50,681 bases of DNA from an uncultured Oscillospiraceae bacterium (GTDB taxonomy: Bacteria > Bacillota > Clostridia > Oscillospirales > Oscillospiraceae): contig CANRNF010000012.1 in assembly GCA_947631865.1 (NCBI GenBank), positions 1-50,681 on the forward strand. Reading direction: 5' to 3'. How positions within the stretch are numbered: position 1 is the stretch's first letter; the number at the start of each line of letters is the position of its first letter. The position numbers and the translations under genes are program-made. This document shows positions 31,892-40,913 of this stretch, one piece after another. The notes beneath the pieces were generated by a model that saw nothing but the letters and a program-made list of their open reading frames with translations, did no database searches and was not told where the DNA came from.

Positions 31892-32586
31892 ACGACTGGT
31901 TTGAGTGGAACGGGTTCCGCAGTACCTCACACGGGGTCCGGGTGCTGGAGCAGCCGCCCATCACCATCCCGTCCGAGCGGGCGACCTTCGTGGACGTGCC
32001 CGGCAAATCCGGCAGCTTGACGCTGCTAGAAGGGGATAGCGTGTACGATGACATGATACTCTCGCCCACCTGTTATTTGGAGCGGGGCAGGAGCATCAAA
32101 GAAATATCCAACTGGCTCCAGGGTGACGGGAAAGTGACTTTTGCCAACCGGCCCGGAGGGTTCTACTACGCGAGGATCGTCAACCAGATACCCTTTGAGA
32201 CGATCCTCCGGGGGAATCCGGAAAAGATGTTCACCGTCAACTTTCGCTGCAAGCCGTTCTGGTATTTTGCGGACGTTCCCAATATCACCGTGACCAAGTC
32301 TGGTGAGTTCATCACAAACCCTGGCACGGTGCCTGCAGAGCCGGTTATCACCGTGTTTGGCAGCGGGAACATCACGCTCATGGTGAACACCACCATTATT
32401 GAGCTGGAGGGCATCGGTGAGGCGATCACTCTTGATACGCAGCTTATGGAGGCGTATCTAGGAATGGACAGCTTCAACAGTCACATGAGCGGCGAGTTCC
32501 CCGTGCTGTTGCCTGGGCCGAACCCAATAAGCTGGACGGGGAATGTGAGCAAGCTGCTCATCCAGCCAAATTGGCGGGATTTGTAG
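31888..32586 (+). CDS. Distal tail protein (Dit)
   Basis: 232 residues, overlapping the tape measure stop by ATGA. DWFEWNGFRSTSHGVRVLEQPPITIP, ATFVDVPGKSGSLTLLEGDSVYDD and the RCKPFWYF strand are typical of Dit proteins, which form a hexameric hub at the tail tip. The C-terminal half is a galectin-like beta domain (TVPAEPVITVFGSGNITLMV). Confidence 0.9.
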   Translation: MNDWFEWNGFRSTSHGVRVLEQPPITIPSERATFVDVPGKSGSLTLLEGDSVYDDMILSPTCYLERGRSIKEISNWLQGDGKVTFANRPGGFYYARIVNQIPFETILRGNPEKMFTVNFRCKPFWYFADVPNITVTKSGEFITNPGTVPAEPVITVFGSGNITLMVNTTIIELEGIGEAITLDTQLMEAYLGMDSFNSHMSGEFPVLLPGPNPISWTGNVSKLLIQPNWRDL

Positions 32587-32590
32587 GCAG

Positions 32591-32618
32591 TTGTATCTGT
32601 AAGCCGCTGTGGTACAAT
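32591..32618 (+). promoter_or_regulatory. Promoter inside the tail operon
   Basis: TTGTAT (32591-32596), 16-base spacer, TACAAT (32613-32618), with TGG before the -10. It starts four bases after the Dit stop and would drive the lone gene at 32645. Confidence 0.65.
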
Positions 32619-32644
32619 GTACTCAAAAAACGGGGGTATGAGAA

Positions 32645-33073
32645 ATGCCGCTTCCCAACGGGTATTCATTCCAAGTCCCAGTTGAGCGGGAGGTCGATGC
32701 GCTCCGATTCTTTTACCGTTTTTTGACCTGTGGATGGCTCGTTTCTCCGGAGTGCTCCGCCTTTACCGACAGCACTGCGGTGCCTGCCATGCAACCTATG
32801 GCATTCGGCTTGTCCTCCATAACCTTTACGAAGGACAGCGTGGGGTCAGAGCGAGGCTTCATTGCTCAGATGAACACTATTTCCCCAGGGGCAATTCATT
32901 GTGTGGGGGCTTTCGATGCGAGGGATACCAAGCGTGTGAGTGCCTACTATATGCCGGGGTCATACTCCGTGAAAGTGGTGTTTGCACAGGGCTGGAGGCC
33001 AACAGAGGCGGAGGTTGCCCTTGTTGAGTCTCTGAGGTTTGAAATCGCAGACACACCACGACAGGATCAATAG
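32645..33073 (+). CDS. Unknown protein, single-gene insertion in the tail operon
   Basis: 142 residues, ATG with GGGGGT about eight bases upstream and its own promoter. MPLPNGYSFQVPVEREVDALRFFYRFL, then a stretch of small and hydrophobic residues and YYMPGSYSVKVVFAQGWRPTEAEVALVESLRF. No family recognised. Placed between Dit and the tail-associated protein, normally adjacent genes, so it looks like a moron. Predicted soluble. Confidence 0.55.
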   Translation: MPLPNGYSFQVPVEREVDALRFFYRFLTCGWLVSPECSAFTDSTAVPAMQPMAFGLSSITFTKDSVGSERGFIAQMNTISPGAIHCVGAFDARDTKRVSAYYMPGSYSVKVVFAQGWRPTEAEVALVESLRFEIADTPRQDQ

Positions 33074-33101
33074 TGGCAGTCTGACACACTTTATCAGCGC
33101 A

Positions 33102-33313
33102 TTTTCCATTTTTGGCCCCCTTTTTGGGGGCCTGTATTATATAATATTATTTGTGTCCAGATGGAAGCGGCTTTGGTACAGACATACTGCGGCGGAGGCA
33201 CAGACATATGGGCAGAGAAACACAGCCAGGGTTACATAATAATGCCTTTTTCCAGTTTTTTGCCCGTTTTGGGGGCCCTGTATTATAATTATGATGTGTC
33301 AAAATGGAAGCTG
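33102..33313. repeat. Diverged direct repeat in a gene-free spacer
   Basis: About 69 bases at 33102-33170 and 33247-33313 align well: TTTTCCA, a GGCCCCC/GGGGGCC-type hairpin, CTGTATTATA, a TATAAT box, TGTGTC and ATGGAAGC. The first copy has a perfect GGCCCCC-TTTTT-GGGGGCC hairpin. Both copies lie after the inserted gene and before the tail-associated protein. No gene is seen in 33074-33387. Confidence 0.65.
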
Positions 33314-33387
33314 GCGAGACACACGACCGTTTTAGCGTTCACCTGCTGGTGGGCGCTCTTTTTTTGCCCACTTGGAGGTGAGCTCTG

Positions 33388-36300
33388 GTGATCTGCATCT
33401 ACGACTACAACTGCACAGACTTTGCGACCAACGGCCTGGGAGTGCTTCAGCCGCTCACCTGTGAGGTGACAGAGACCCTGAATGGAGAGTGGGACCTGGA
33501 GCTCACCCATGACATCGACGACACCGGAAAGTGGTCGCTGCTCCAGGTTGGTCGAATCCTCCGGGCTCCTGTCCCTGCCGCGATGACTCCGCGCATGAAC
33601 CAGGTGTCGCAGATGGGTGGTGACTCTGGGGGCGGGACCCCTATGACGGAGCTGACAGCCTCTATGGGCAGTTACTATGAACTGGTGATAAAGCCGACGT
33701 ATAGGCCGGGCCCTGGGGTTGACCAACTGACCGTGACTATCAGCTACGGCGTCCGTAAGGTCGGCTCCAACAGCGCAACCTACAACATCGACGCCGCCCA
33801 TATGTGGGCCTCTTATAACAGCGTCCAGGTCCTGGGGGCCAACGGTACCCATATCAATTGGGACCAGCGCCAGGACACAGTGGGGACCTACCGCGAGTAT
33901 GCCACGGCCACCGTGGTGGCTGCCATCGGTTCTGCCATCAACGTGTATGCCCGGTTCTACGTCGGGCGTGTTAGTCTTGCAAAAGACGCTGAGATCAATG
34001 GGACAATCGACGTGAGGGAAGCTCCCCCGCAGCCTGAACTCATGGTGGCCACGGCACTGGCCAAGACCTCAACATATGAGACGCAGATCTACCGGGTGTC
34101 AACACAAACCGACCCGTTGCGGCTCCGATCCGGCACCGGGACGAATTATAAAATCCTCGGTCTGTACCAGAAGGGCACAGAGGTCATCGTGGTGGATAAG
34201 ACTTCTTCGAGCTGGTATGAGGTCACCTGCCCGGATGGAAAACATGGCTATATGTCCGCCGACTACCTGACTTTTGTCCGCACTGAGCGGCAGCAGGTGG
34301 ATCAGGACACTGGCTTCCAGAATGCCATCATAGAACAGCGCCAGCTCCGGGACCAGCCTTTCCGCATCTACCGCGTAATCCCGGAGCTGGGCAAGGTTAC
34401 GGTCTATGCCCGACATGTGTTCTATGACCTCATGGACAACATGATAAAGAAGTACGAACCCTCTGCGGCTACGCAGGGGGCTTCTGTTGCCCTGGACCTG
34501 GGGGCTGCCTGTGAGGATGAACACCCCTTCACGATTTATTCCGACCTGGTGACCACGGCCAGCGAGGTGAAGTGGGAAAATGTCAATCCCGTGGAGGCCA
34601 TGCTGGGCGAGGGCGGGATGACGGAGAAGTACGGCGCGGAGCTGGCGCGGGACTGGTTCGACATCTACCTGGTCAGCCGGGTGGGCAACGACACAGACGT
34701 GCAGATACGGGAAAAGAAGAACCTGACCGGTATCTCCTATGACGTGGATGATACTGACGTGGTCACGCGGATCATGCCCACAGGCGAGGACAAGGACGGC
34801 AACGTGCTGTACCTGCCGGAGCTGTATCTGGACAGTGACAACATCAATGCCTATGACCATCCCCGATGGTACCACCTGGCGGTTTCAGATGCGAAGGAGG
34901 TCACCGAGGGCGATAAGCAGAAAAGCAAGGACCAGTGCTACCAGGAACTGCGGGCGGCGGCAAAGGCGGAGTTTGAAAAGGGCTGCGACCTGCCTACCGT
35001 CACGCTCAAGGTGGACTTCGTCAACTGCGCCAACGTGGAGGAATATCGGGAGTATATCCCTCTGACAGATATTTTCCTGGGTGACGCGGTCCGGGTGATT
35101 GCCCCACGCATCGGCGTGGAGGTGACCATGCGGATGACGCAGTACACCTATGACTGTCTGACGAAGAAGTATTCCTCCATCACCCTTGGGACGGCCACAT
35201 CTGCGATGGAGGGGACGATGGTCTCTGCCAGGCAGTTGGCCAGCGGCAGCATTACCGGTTCCAAGCTGGCGCTGAACTCCGTGGGGAGCGGACAGCTGCA
35301 GGCCGGGTCGGTCGGTTCCCTTCAGGTCAAGAATGCCGCCATTGGTTCTGCACACATCCAGGATGCCAGCATTGTGCGGGCACATATCGCAGAAGCTCTG
35401 ATTGATGTTCTGAACGTCAATGCCCTGAACGCCGTCACGGCGCGGATACAGGAGCTGGTGGCGGAGCATATCACCACAGATGAGCTGTACGCTTCCATCG
35501 CAATGATCGCCACGGCTCAGATCACCGCGGCGAACATCGAGAACGCCAATATCAAGTGGGCCGAAATTGAGAGCCTGCAGGCTGAAATCGCTGACATTGC
35601 CAAAGCGCAGTTGACCACGGCGAACATCGAAAACGCCAACATTGACTGGGCGCAGATTGCAAACCTCTCTGCGGAAATGGCGACCATAGCCAAGGCCCAG
35701 TTGACCACAGCCAATATCATCACCGCCAATATCAACTGGGCAGATATTGAGAGCCTTGCTGCGAACATCGCTGAAATCGCCAAGGCACAGATCACAGCAG
35801 CCAACATCGACCAGGCCCACATTGACTGGGCGGCTATCACTTCTCTCACCGCTGCCGTGGCCTCCATTGTGCAGGCCAGCATTGGGACAGCAGACATCGA
35901 CTGGGCCCACATCAAGGACCTGGCCACCGATACCGCCATCATCACCAGGGGCGTGGGCGGGAAGCTCTACATCGCCGACCTTGCCGTGACTGAGGCAAAC
36001 ATGGTCAACCTGACCGTTGGTGAGCTGGTGGTCAAGGGCGAGGATGGCCGTTTCTACGCTGTGTCCGTGGATGGTGAGGGGCACGTCACCACGACCCTCA
36101 AACAGATCGACAATGACGACGTGGAGGACCAATCCATCCACGGAACACAGAAGTTGATAGAGGGCTCCATCACGACCCAAGTGCTGAACGCTCAAGAGAT
36201 TTTCGCAGAGAACGCTCTGGTCAAGGGCCTGATTGCCGCCAACATCGATGTTGATACCCTGTTTGCCAGGGAAGCAACCATCAACGCCATTAATGCCATG

Positions 36301-37485
36301 GACATCCGCGGGAACCAGTACCTGCGGCTCATGGTGGAGGGCCTAGTGGACCGGGAGGAGTTCAACAAGAGCATTTCCGGCTTTCAGGAGGAGCTGAAGG
36401 AGGTCCGGGACATTGGTGCTCGGAACCTCCTGCCCAATACCCGGCTGATGCAGCCCTACAAGCTGTACACTACGGCCACGCTGGACCAGGACGAGGAGGG
36501 CTTCGGTGTCGTGACACTCCCGGCTCTTCCAACGCCGTCTTATGACAATGCCGCCCAGGCCAGGAATCCCATCAAGTACACCGCTGTGCAGGGCCAGAAG
36601 GTTACTCTTTCCTTCATGATCCGCAGCGACAACGCCGCTGCTATCAACGCCGAGGTGACCCGCGGGCTGTCCGTTGAGCTGGACCTCTGCGATGAGGAAC
36701 ACTACGACGCAGAAGGAAACCTGCAGGAACCCACCCGGACGAAGTATGTTCAGATTCCCTTGTTTGACCAGGAGCTATCTACTGAGTGGAAAAAGATCAC
36801 CTGGACGGGTGTGGTGAGCACATCGATCTTCACCAGCGGAACAGGGAACGTCGTCGCTGGGACCCGGTTCTATGTCCAGGTCCAGAACTACTCCACCGGC
36901 TCCATGCAGGTGAAGAAGCTGAAGCTGGAGCTTGGGGGGATCGCCACGGACTGGTCGCCCTCGCCGGATGACCTGACTGCCGATCTCGATGCCAAGGGCG
37001 ACCTGATCACAGATTTGCAGCAAGGCTTTGCCGAGCTGGGGGTCCGGCAGAACGAGATCACGGCCACGGTCGGCGAGATGCGGGAGGCCAACGAGGAGAC
37101 CGCCAACACCCTCAAAGAGTATGTTGACACGACGGTGAACCAGTCTGCCACTGGGCTCAAGATCGACATTGTGAAGATGCTGGAGCAGGGCATGGATGCG
37201 GATGGCAATATCATCGCCTACAAGACCACGACTGGCTTTTCCTTTGATAATTCCGGCCTGCATATCAGCGAGTCCGGCAATGGTAATATCACCAACGACC
37301 TGACGCCCACCGGCATGACGGTTCAGCGCAGCGGCGAGAACGTCCTGGTTGCCGATGCCAGCGGGGTCCAGGCTACGGACGTGACTGTGCGAAATTACCT
37401 CATCCTCGGTCAATACAGCCGTTTCGAGGACTACGACGACGGGTCCGACGCAAAGCGCACTGGCTGCTACTACACAGGGCCTTAA
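33388..37485 (+). CDS. Tail-associated protein (Tal-like, prophage tail endopeptidase family) with SH3 domain
   Basis: 1365 residues, GTG start with GGAGGTGAG upstream. N-terminal tail-hub domain (MICIYDYNCTDFATNGLGVLQPLTCEVTETLNGEWDLEL). Two insertions follow: residues about 86-210, a beta domain shared with the next gene product, and about 236-294, a bacterial SH3 domain (LRLRSGTGTNYKILG...WYEV...GYMSADYL) that may bind cell wall. The hub resumes at FRIYRVIPELGKVTVYARHVFYDL. Residues about 711-846 are four to five 30-residue repeats. The C-terminus (from about 1010) has a carbohydrate-binding-like region (ARNLLPNT...WKKITWTGVV). It forms the tail tip and contacts the host surface. Confidence 0.88.
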   Translation: MICIYDYNCTDFATNGLGVLQPLTCEVTETLNGEWDLELTHDIDDTGKWSLLQVGRILRAPVPAAMTPRMNQVSQMGGDSGGGTPMTELTASMGSYYELVIKPTYRPGPGVDQLTVTISYGVRKVGSNSATYNIDAAHMWASYNSVQVLGANGTHINWDQRQDTVGTYREYATATVVAAIGSAINVYARFYVGRVSLAKDAEINGTIDVREAPPQPELMVATALAKTSTYETQIYRVSTQTDPLRLRSGTGTNYKILGLYQKGTEVIVVDKTSSSWYEVTCPDGKHGYMSADYLTFVRTERQQVDQDTGFQNAIIEQRQLRDQPFRIYRVIPELGKVTVYARHVFYDLMDNMIKKYEPSAATQGASVALDLGAACEDEHPFTIYSDLVTTASEVKWENVNPVEAMLGEGGMTEKYGAELARDWFDIYLVSRVGNDTDVQIREKKNLTGISYDVDDTDVVTRIMPTGEDKDGNVLYLPELYLDSDNINAYDHPRWYHLAVSDAKEVTEGDKQKSKDQCYQELRAAAKAEFEKGCDLPTVTLKVDFVNCANVEEYREYIPLTDIFLGDAVRVIAPRIGVEVTMRMTQYTYDCLTKKYSSITLGTATSAMEGTMVSARQLASGSITGSKLALNSVGSGQLQAGSVGSLQVKNAAIGSAHIQDASIVRAHIAEALIDVLNVNALNAVTARIQELVAEHITTDELYASIAMIATAQITAANIENANIKWAEIESLQAEIADIAKAQLTTANIENANIDWAQIANLSAEMATIAKAQLTTANIITANINWADIESLAANIAEIAKAQITAANIDQAHIDWAAITSLTAAVASIVQASIGTADIDWAHIKDLATDTAIITRGVGGKLYIADLAVTEANMVNLTVGELVVKGEDGRFYAVSVDGEGHVTTTLKQIDNDDVEDQSIHGTQKLIEGSITTQVLNAQEIFAENALVKGLIAANIDVDTLFAREATINAINAMDIRGNQYLRLMVEGLVDREEFNKSISGFQEELKEVRDIGARNLLPNTRLMQPYKLYTTATLDQDEEGFGVVTLPALPTPSYDNAAQARNPIKYTAVQGQKVTLSFMIRSDNAAAINAEVTRGLSVELDLCDEEHYDAEGNLQEPTRTKYVQIPLFDQELSTEWKKITWTGVVSTSIFTSGTGNVVAGTRFYVQVQNYSTGSMQVKKLKLELGGIATDWSPSPDDLTADLDAKGDLITDLQQGFAELGVRQNEITATVGEMREANEETANTLKEYVDTTVNQSATGLKIDIVKMLEQGMDADGNIIAYKTTTGFSFDNSGLHISESGNGNITNDLTPTGMTVQRSGENVLVADASGVQATDVTVRNYLILGQYSRFEDYDDGSDAKRTGCYYTGP
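35521..35925 (+). repeat. 30-residue tandem repeats in the tail-associated protein
   Basis: Four 90-base units (starting 35521, 35611, 35701, 35791) plus a partial fifth. Consensus: I/L-T-x-A-N-I-x-x-A-x-I-x-W-A-x-I-x-S-L-x-A-x-[IM]-A-x-I-[AV]-x-A-x. Resembles pentapeptide-like beta-helix repeats with a Trp in each turn; likely a rod in the tail fiber. Confidence 0.8.
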
Positions 37486-37503
37486 ACCCAGAAAGGAGCA
37501 AAG

Positions 37504-39813
37504 ATGGCATACACAGCTTTGTCTGAACTGACCGCCTCCATGGGCAGCGCCTATGAGCTGGTCATAAAACCCGCTTATGAGCTGGATATTGAGAACAACC
37601 GTGTAAAGCTGCAGGTCAGCTATGGTGTGCGTAAGATCGGCGCAAACAGCGGCACTTATAACCTGGATGCGGCGCGGATGTGGGCTTCCTGCGGCGGGAA
37701 CGCCATCCTGACCACAGACGGTACGCATATCGACTGGGATCAGCGCAAGGACGCGGTTGGCACCTACCGTGAGTATGCCTCCTACACGGGGACGGTCCAG
37801 TGCAACAACGACGGCACCTCGTCTGTTTACCTCTACGCCAAGTTTAACGTCGGCAACGTGAGCATGGCGAAGAGCGCCGAGATCAGCCGGACTATTACGC
37901 TGCCGCGTGTACCGAGGGCATCTACCATCAGCGCCACTCCGACCTTCATTGGGCAGGCTACGATGATCACCATCCAGAGGGCAAGCCCCAACTTCACGCA
38001 CACGGTACAGTATTCCTACTCCGTGTTTTGGGAAACCATTGGGCAAGAAAAACGCTCTGACACCAGTTTTACCTGGGTGGTCCCCACCGAGTTTTACCAG
38101 CGCCTGTTTGGCAAGTCGATCACCGTCACCCTCTACTGCGATACCTACGATGGCGACACCCACATTGGCCAGACATCCTGTGAGTTTACCGCTTCACTGC
38201 CGGAGGCCCAAAACAAGCCCCTGCTCACCGACTGCTTTGCGTCTGAGGCAAACCCAACCTGTGTTGGCCTTGAGGGCGAGGGCAACCTCATCCGGTATCG
38301 GTCGCTGGTTCGCTGCACCTGTACCGCTCAGGCAAAGAACTATGCCTACATCGAAAGCATAACCGTGAACGGCCAGGAGATGGCGCTGTCTGACGTTGAT
38401 GGCACGGTAACAGGAACCGGGCTCATCCGAGATGTTGACACAGGCACTTTTGTCTTTGTGGCCACCGACTCGCGTGGCTTCACTTCATCCTACACGCAGA
38501 CCTTTACGCTCATCCCCTATGAGGTGGTGACGATGTCCTACTCCTGGACGCGGCCTTCCTCTGTGGGGAGCACGGTCAATCTATCCATGGTTGGCAGGTT
38601 CTTCAACGGCTCCTTCGGGCTCAAGACGAACACTCTGTCGGTGGAAGTGAAGGTCCGGCGTTCTGGCAACACCACATGGGGTGCCAATAACACTGTGACC
38701 ATTTCAAAAAACGGCAACAGCTGGCAGGGCTCGGTTTCCCTTTCTGGCATCAGCTATGACTACTCCTACGACGTGTGGATATTGGCCTACGATGCCACTG
38801 GAAAGGAATCCACTTCGATTGCCGAGGCCATCTTCACCATCCCGCCCGGCCTCCCGGTCTTTGACTGGGGTAAGAGTGACTTTACCGTGAATCGGCGGCT
38901 TTTCGTTAAGAGCAGCATTCGAGTCGCAAAAGGAACAGCATCGGTAATGTCCGGCCTCTTTTTTGCTGATGCGGCAATCAGCGGAACGCAGACCCGCATG
39001 ATCGCAACACAAAAGTCGAGCAGCGGTGTGGATGCAATTTATATTGGCACCACAAGCGTACCTTTAAATATGTATGGAGCGCCGCTGTATCTGTACTTCA
39101 ACAATGCCAGCGGGGGAGTGTGCTTTCAGAGCACAACCAACAATTCCTACTACAACTGCTTTTCGGCCAGCTCAAACAGGATTAATTTGGGGAACTCCTA
39201 TTTTGGCATCACCGTGCAGGGCAGCAGTGTGACCGTTGGCACATCAAGTTACCCCACTTATGTGTACGGCTCCACGATGTACATATACGTCCCCAACAGT
39301 GCTGGTGGCATTATGCTGAAGCAAAAGAATGGCAGCAGCCAGAACGCGCTGTGGATCAACAGCAACGACGAGGCCATCATTGGGTCAACGATGCTGGTTA
39401 CAAGGCTGAACGGCACATCCATCTACGCCAACAACAACATCGTCGTCACCTCCGACCGGGGAAGCAAGAAGGCCATCGAGCCGCTTTCTGACTCCTATGA
39501 GAAGTTGCTGGACAAGATCGAGCCCCAGCGGTTCCGGTATAAACGCGATGAGGACGATGCTCCATACCATATCGGCTACATCGCCCAGGACGTTCTAGCG
39601 GCCCTGGAGGACGTGGGGCTGGAGCGCGGGGATCTGGCAGCGGTAGCTGGTGAGGAGGGCGACCTTGGCATCGCCTATTCCGAGTTGGTACCGTTACTCC
39701 ATAAGAAGGTCAAATCGATGGGGGCGCGGATAGAGCAGCTTGAGGGGCGCGTCGAACAGCTGGAGGGTCTGGTAGAAAGACTGTTGAAAGCACAGGGATG
39801 TGACGCGGAATGA
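37504..39813 (+). CDS. Tail fiber with S74-type C-terminal chaperone domain
   Basis: 769 residues, AAAGGAG upstream. N-terminal residues 8-135 (LTASMGSAYELVIKPAY...WDQRKDAVGTYREYASY) match a domain inside the preceding tail-associated protein. Middle: Ig-like beta domains (DUF859-like). Residues about 500-640: beta-rich repeated strands as in trimeric fibers. From about residue 650 SDRGSKKAIEPLSDSYEKLL...YHIGYIAQDV is the intramolecular chaperone of the peptidase S74 family, which trimerises the fiber and cuts itself off before the Ser. A final coiled coil (EQLEGRVEQLEGLVERLL) follows. Probably the receptor-binding fiber. Confidence 0.85.
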   Translation: MAYTALSELTASMGSAYELVIKPAYELDIENNRVKLQVSYGVRKIGANSGTYNLDAARMWASCGGNAILTTDGTHIDWDQRKDAVGTYREYASYTGTVQCNNDGTSSVYLYAKFNVGNVSMAKSAEISRTITLPRVPRASTISATPTFIGQATMITIQRASPNFTHTVQYSYSVFWETIGQEKRSDTSFTWVVPTEFYQRLFGKSITVTLYCDTYDGDTHIGQTSCEFTASLPEAQNKPLLTDCFASEANPTCVGLEGEGNLIRYRSLVRCTCTAQAKNYAYIESITVNGQEMALSDVDGTVTGTGLIRDVDTGTFVFVATDSRGFTSSYTQTFTLIPYEVVTMSYSWTRPSSVGSTVNLSMVGRFFNGSFGLKTNTLSVEVKVRRSGNTTWGANNTVTISKNGNSWQGSVSLSGISYDYSYDVWILAYDATGKESTSIAEAIFTIPPGLPVFDWGKSDFTVNRRLFVKSSIRVAKGTASVMSGLFFADAAISGTQTRMIATQKSSSGVDAIYIGTTSVPLNMYGAPLYLYFNNASGGVCFQSTTNNSYYNCFSASSNRINLGNSYFGITVQGSSVTVGTSSYPTYVYGSTMYIYVPNSAGGIMLKQKNGSSQNALWINSNDEAIIGSTMLVTRLNGTSIYANNNIVVTSDRGSKKAIEPLSDSYEKLLDKIEPQRFRYKRDEDDAPYHIGYIAQDVLAALEDVGLERGDLAAVAGEEGDLGIAYSELVPLLHKKVKSMGARIEQLEGRVEQLEGLVERLLKAQGCDAE

Positions 39814-39842
39814 AATAACATGGGAATGATTCAACATTGTCA

Positions 39843-39872
39843 GAGGTGCCGATTAGGGCACCTCATTTATTT
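39843..39872 (+). terminator. Terminator after the fiber gene
   Basis: GAGGTGCC (39843-39850) pairs with GGCACCTC (39857-39864) around GATTAG, then ATTTATTTT. About 30 bases after the fiber stop. The lysis genes continue 20 bases later, so some read-through is expected. Confidence 0.6.
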
Positions 39873-39892
39873 TGCCGAAAGGAGCGTTGGAA

Positions 39893-40279
39893 ATGGATGT
39901 GCTGGGCTATCTACTCACGGGGGCCACCTCCGCTGCAATCATCAAGCTCCTCGACAATCTTCTCATCTGGCTGCTCAACCGCAGAGCAGCAAAGATGGAT
40001 CGGTCGGAGGAGAGAGCAGCTGCGGCACAGCTATCGGAAGACAAGTGGAAAACGGACACGGAGCGAAGTGTCCAGGAACTTAAAGACGGTCTTCGGATCA
40101 TCATGTTGGATCGTATCCGTTACCTTGGATATGCGTATCTGAAGGACGGCGAGATCGACTACGACGACCGGAAGTATCTGAATGAGATGCACGGGGTCTA
40201 CCACAACTCCCTCGGCGGGAACGGCGACCTCGATATGCTCATGCAGAGTGTGAACGATCTTCCGCTCAAGCAGCGGTAA
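39893..40279 (+). CDS. Small membrane-associated protein of the lysis region
   Basis: 128 residues from ATG 39893 (AAAGGAGCG upstream). One hydrophobic N-terminal segment (VLGYLLTGATSAAIIKLLDNLLIWLL), then charged coiled-coil-like helices (KMDRSEERAAAAQLSEDKW) and GEIDYDDRKYLNEMHGVYHNSLGGNGDLD. This layout is common in holin-region proteins of Firmicutes phages. Precise role not established. Confidence 0.65.
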   Translation: MDVLGYLLTGATSAAIIKLLDNLLIWLLNRRAAKMDRSEERAAAAQLSEDKWKTDTERSVQELKDGLRIIMLDRIRYLGYAYLKDGEIDYDDRKYLNEMHGVYHNSLGGNGDLDMLMQSVNDLPLKQR

Positions 40280-40308
40280 TCGAAAATATTGATTTGGAGG
40301 TATTTCTC

Positions 40309-40611
40309 ATGACTTACGACATCACCCCTATCATCGAGGCGGTTGCGGCGCTCATCTGCGCCATCATCTCCGCCATTCTTGTGCCGTACATACGGTCCAA
40401 GACCACCAAGGAACAGCAGAACGAGATCCTGCAGTGGGTCAAGATCGCGGTGGCTGCCGCCGAGCAGCTTTTCACCGGCTCCGGGCGTGGTGAAGAGAAG
40501 AAGGCATACGTTTTGGATTGGCTCACGTCCCACGGTTTGCGTGTTGACGAGGGCAAGCTAGATGCGCTGATCGAGGCGGCAGTCTATGCGCTGAATCATC
40601 CTGACGAATGA
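40309..40611 (+). CDS. Phage holin, LLH family
   Basis: 100 residues from ATG 40309 with GGAGG upstream. One transmembrane helix (IIEAVAALICAIISAILVPYI), then QQNEILQWVKIAVAAAEQLF and a soluble helical tail, the pattern of LL-H type holins. It makes the membrane lesion that lets the endolysin reach the wall. Overlaps the next gene by ATGA. Confidence 0.85.
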   Translation: MTYDITPIIEAVAALICAIISAILVPYIRSKTTKEQQNEILQWVKIAVAAAEQLFTGSGRGEEKKAYVLDWLTSHGLRVDEGKLDALIEAAVYALNHPDE

Positions 40612-40877
40612 ACAAGCACACAAAGCCCCGCATCGGGACCATGAACCTGATACTGGCATTGGTCGGCATCACCCTGCTGGCCTACACGGTAACGGTGCTC
40701 ATCATGGCTGCCCACTACATCACCGTGCCGTCCGAACTGACGGTGGCCGTTTTCGGTGTCTGCGGTGGTGAATGCGGCATCATGGGATGGATCAAGACGA
40801 CGAAAGACCGCCAGCAGGAGCACCGCTGGCAGGCAGAGGAAAGACGGCACGAGGAACAGAGCGGCCCGGAGGCATGA
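40608..40877 (+). CDS. Small membrane protein, possible second holin or antiholin
   Basis: 89 residues. Two transmembrane segments (LILALVGITLLAYTVTVLIMA and LTVAVFGVCGGECGIMGWI), followed by a charged tail rich in Glu, Arg and His. Start overlaps the holin stop. Position and topology suggest a holin partner; no family named. Confidence 0.65.
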   Translation: MNKHTKPRIGTMNLILALVGITLLAYTVTVLIMAAHYITVPSELTVAVFGVCGGECGIMGWIKTTKDRQQEHRWQAEERRHEEQSGPEA

Positions 40878-40913
40878 CCTCCGGGCTACCACTTTTTCAA
40901 GGAGGATACGAAT

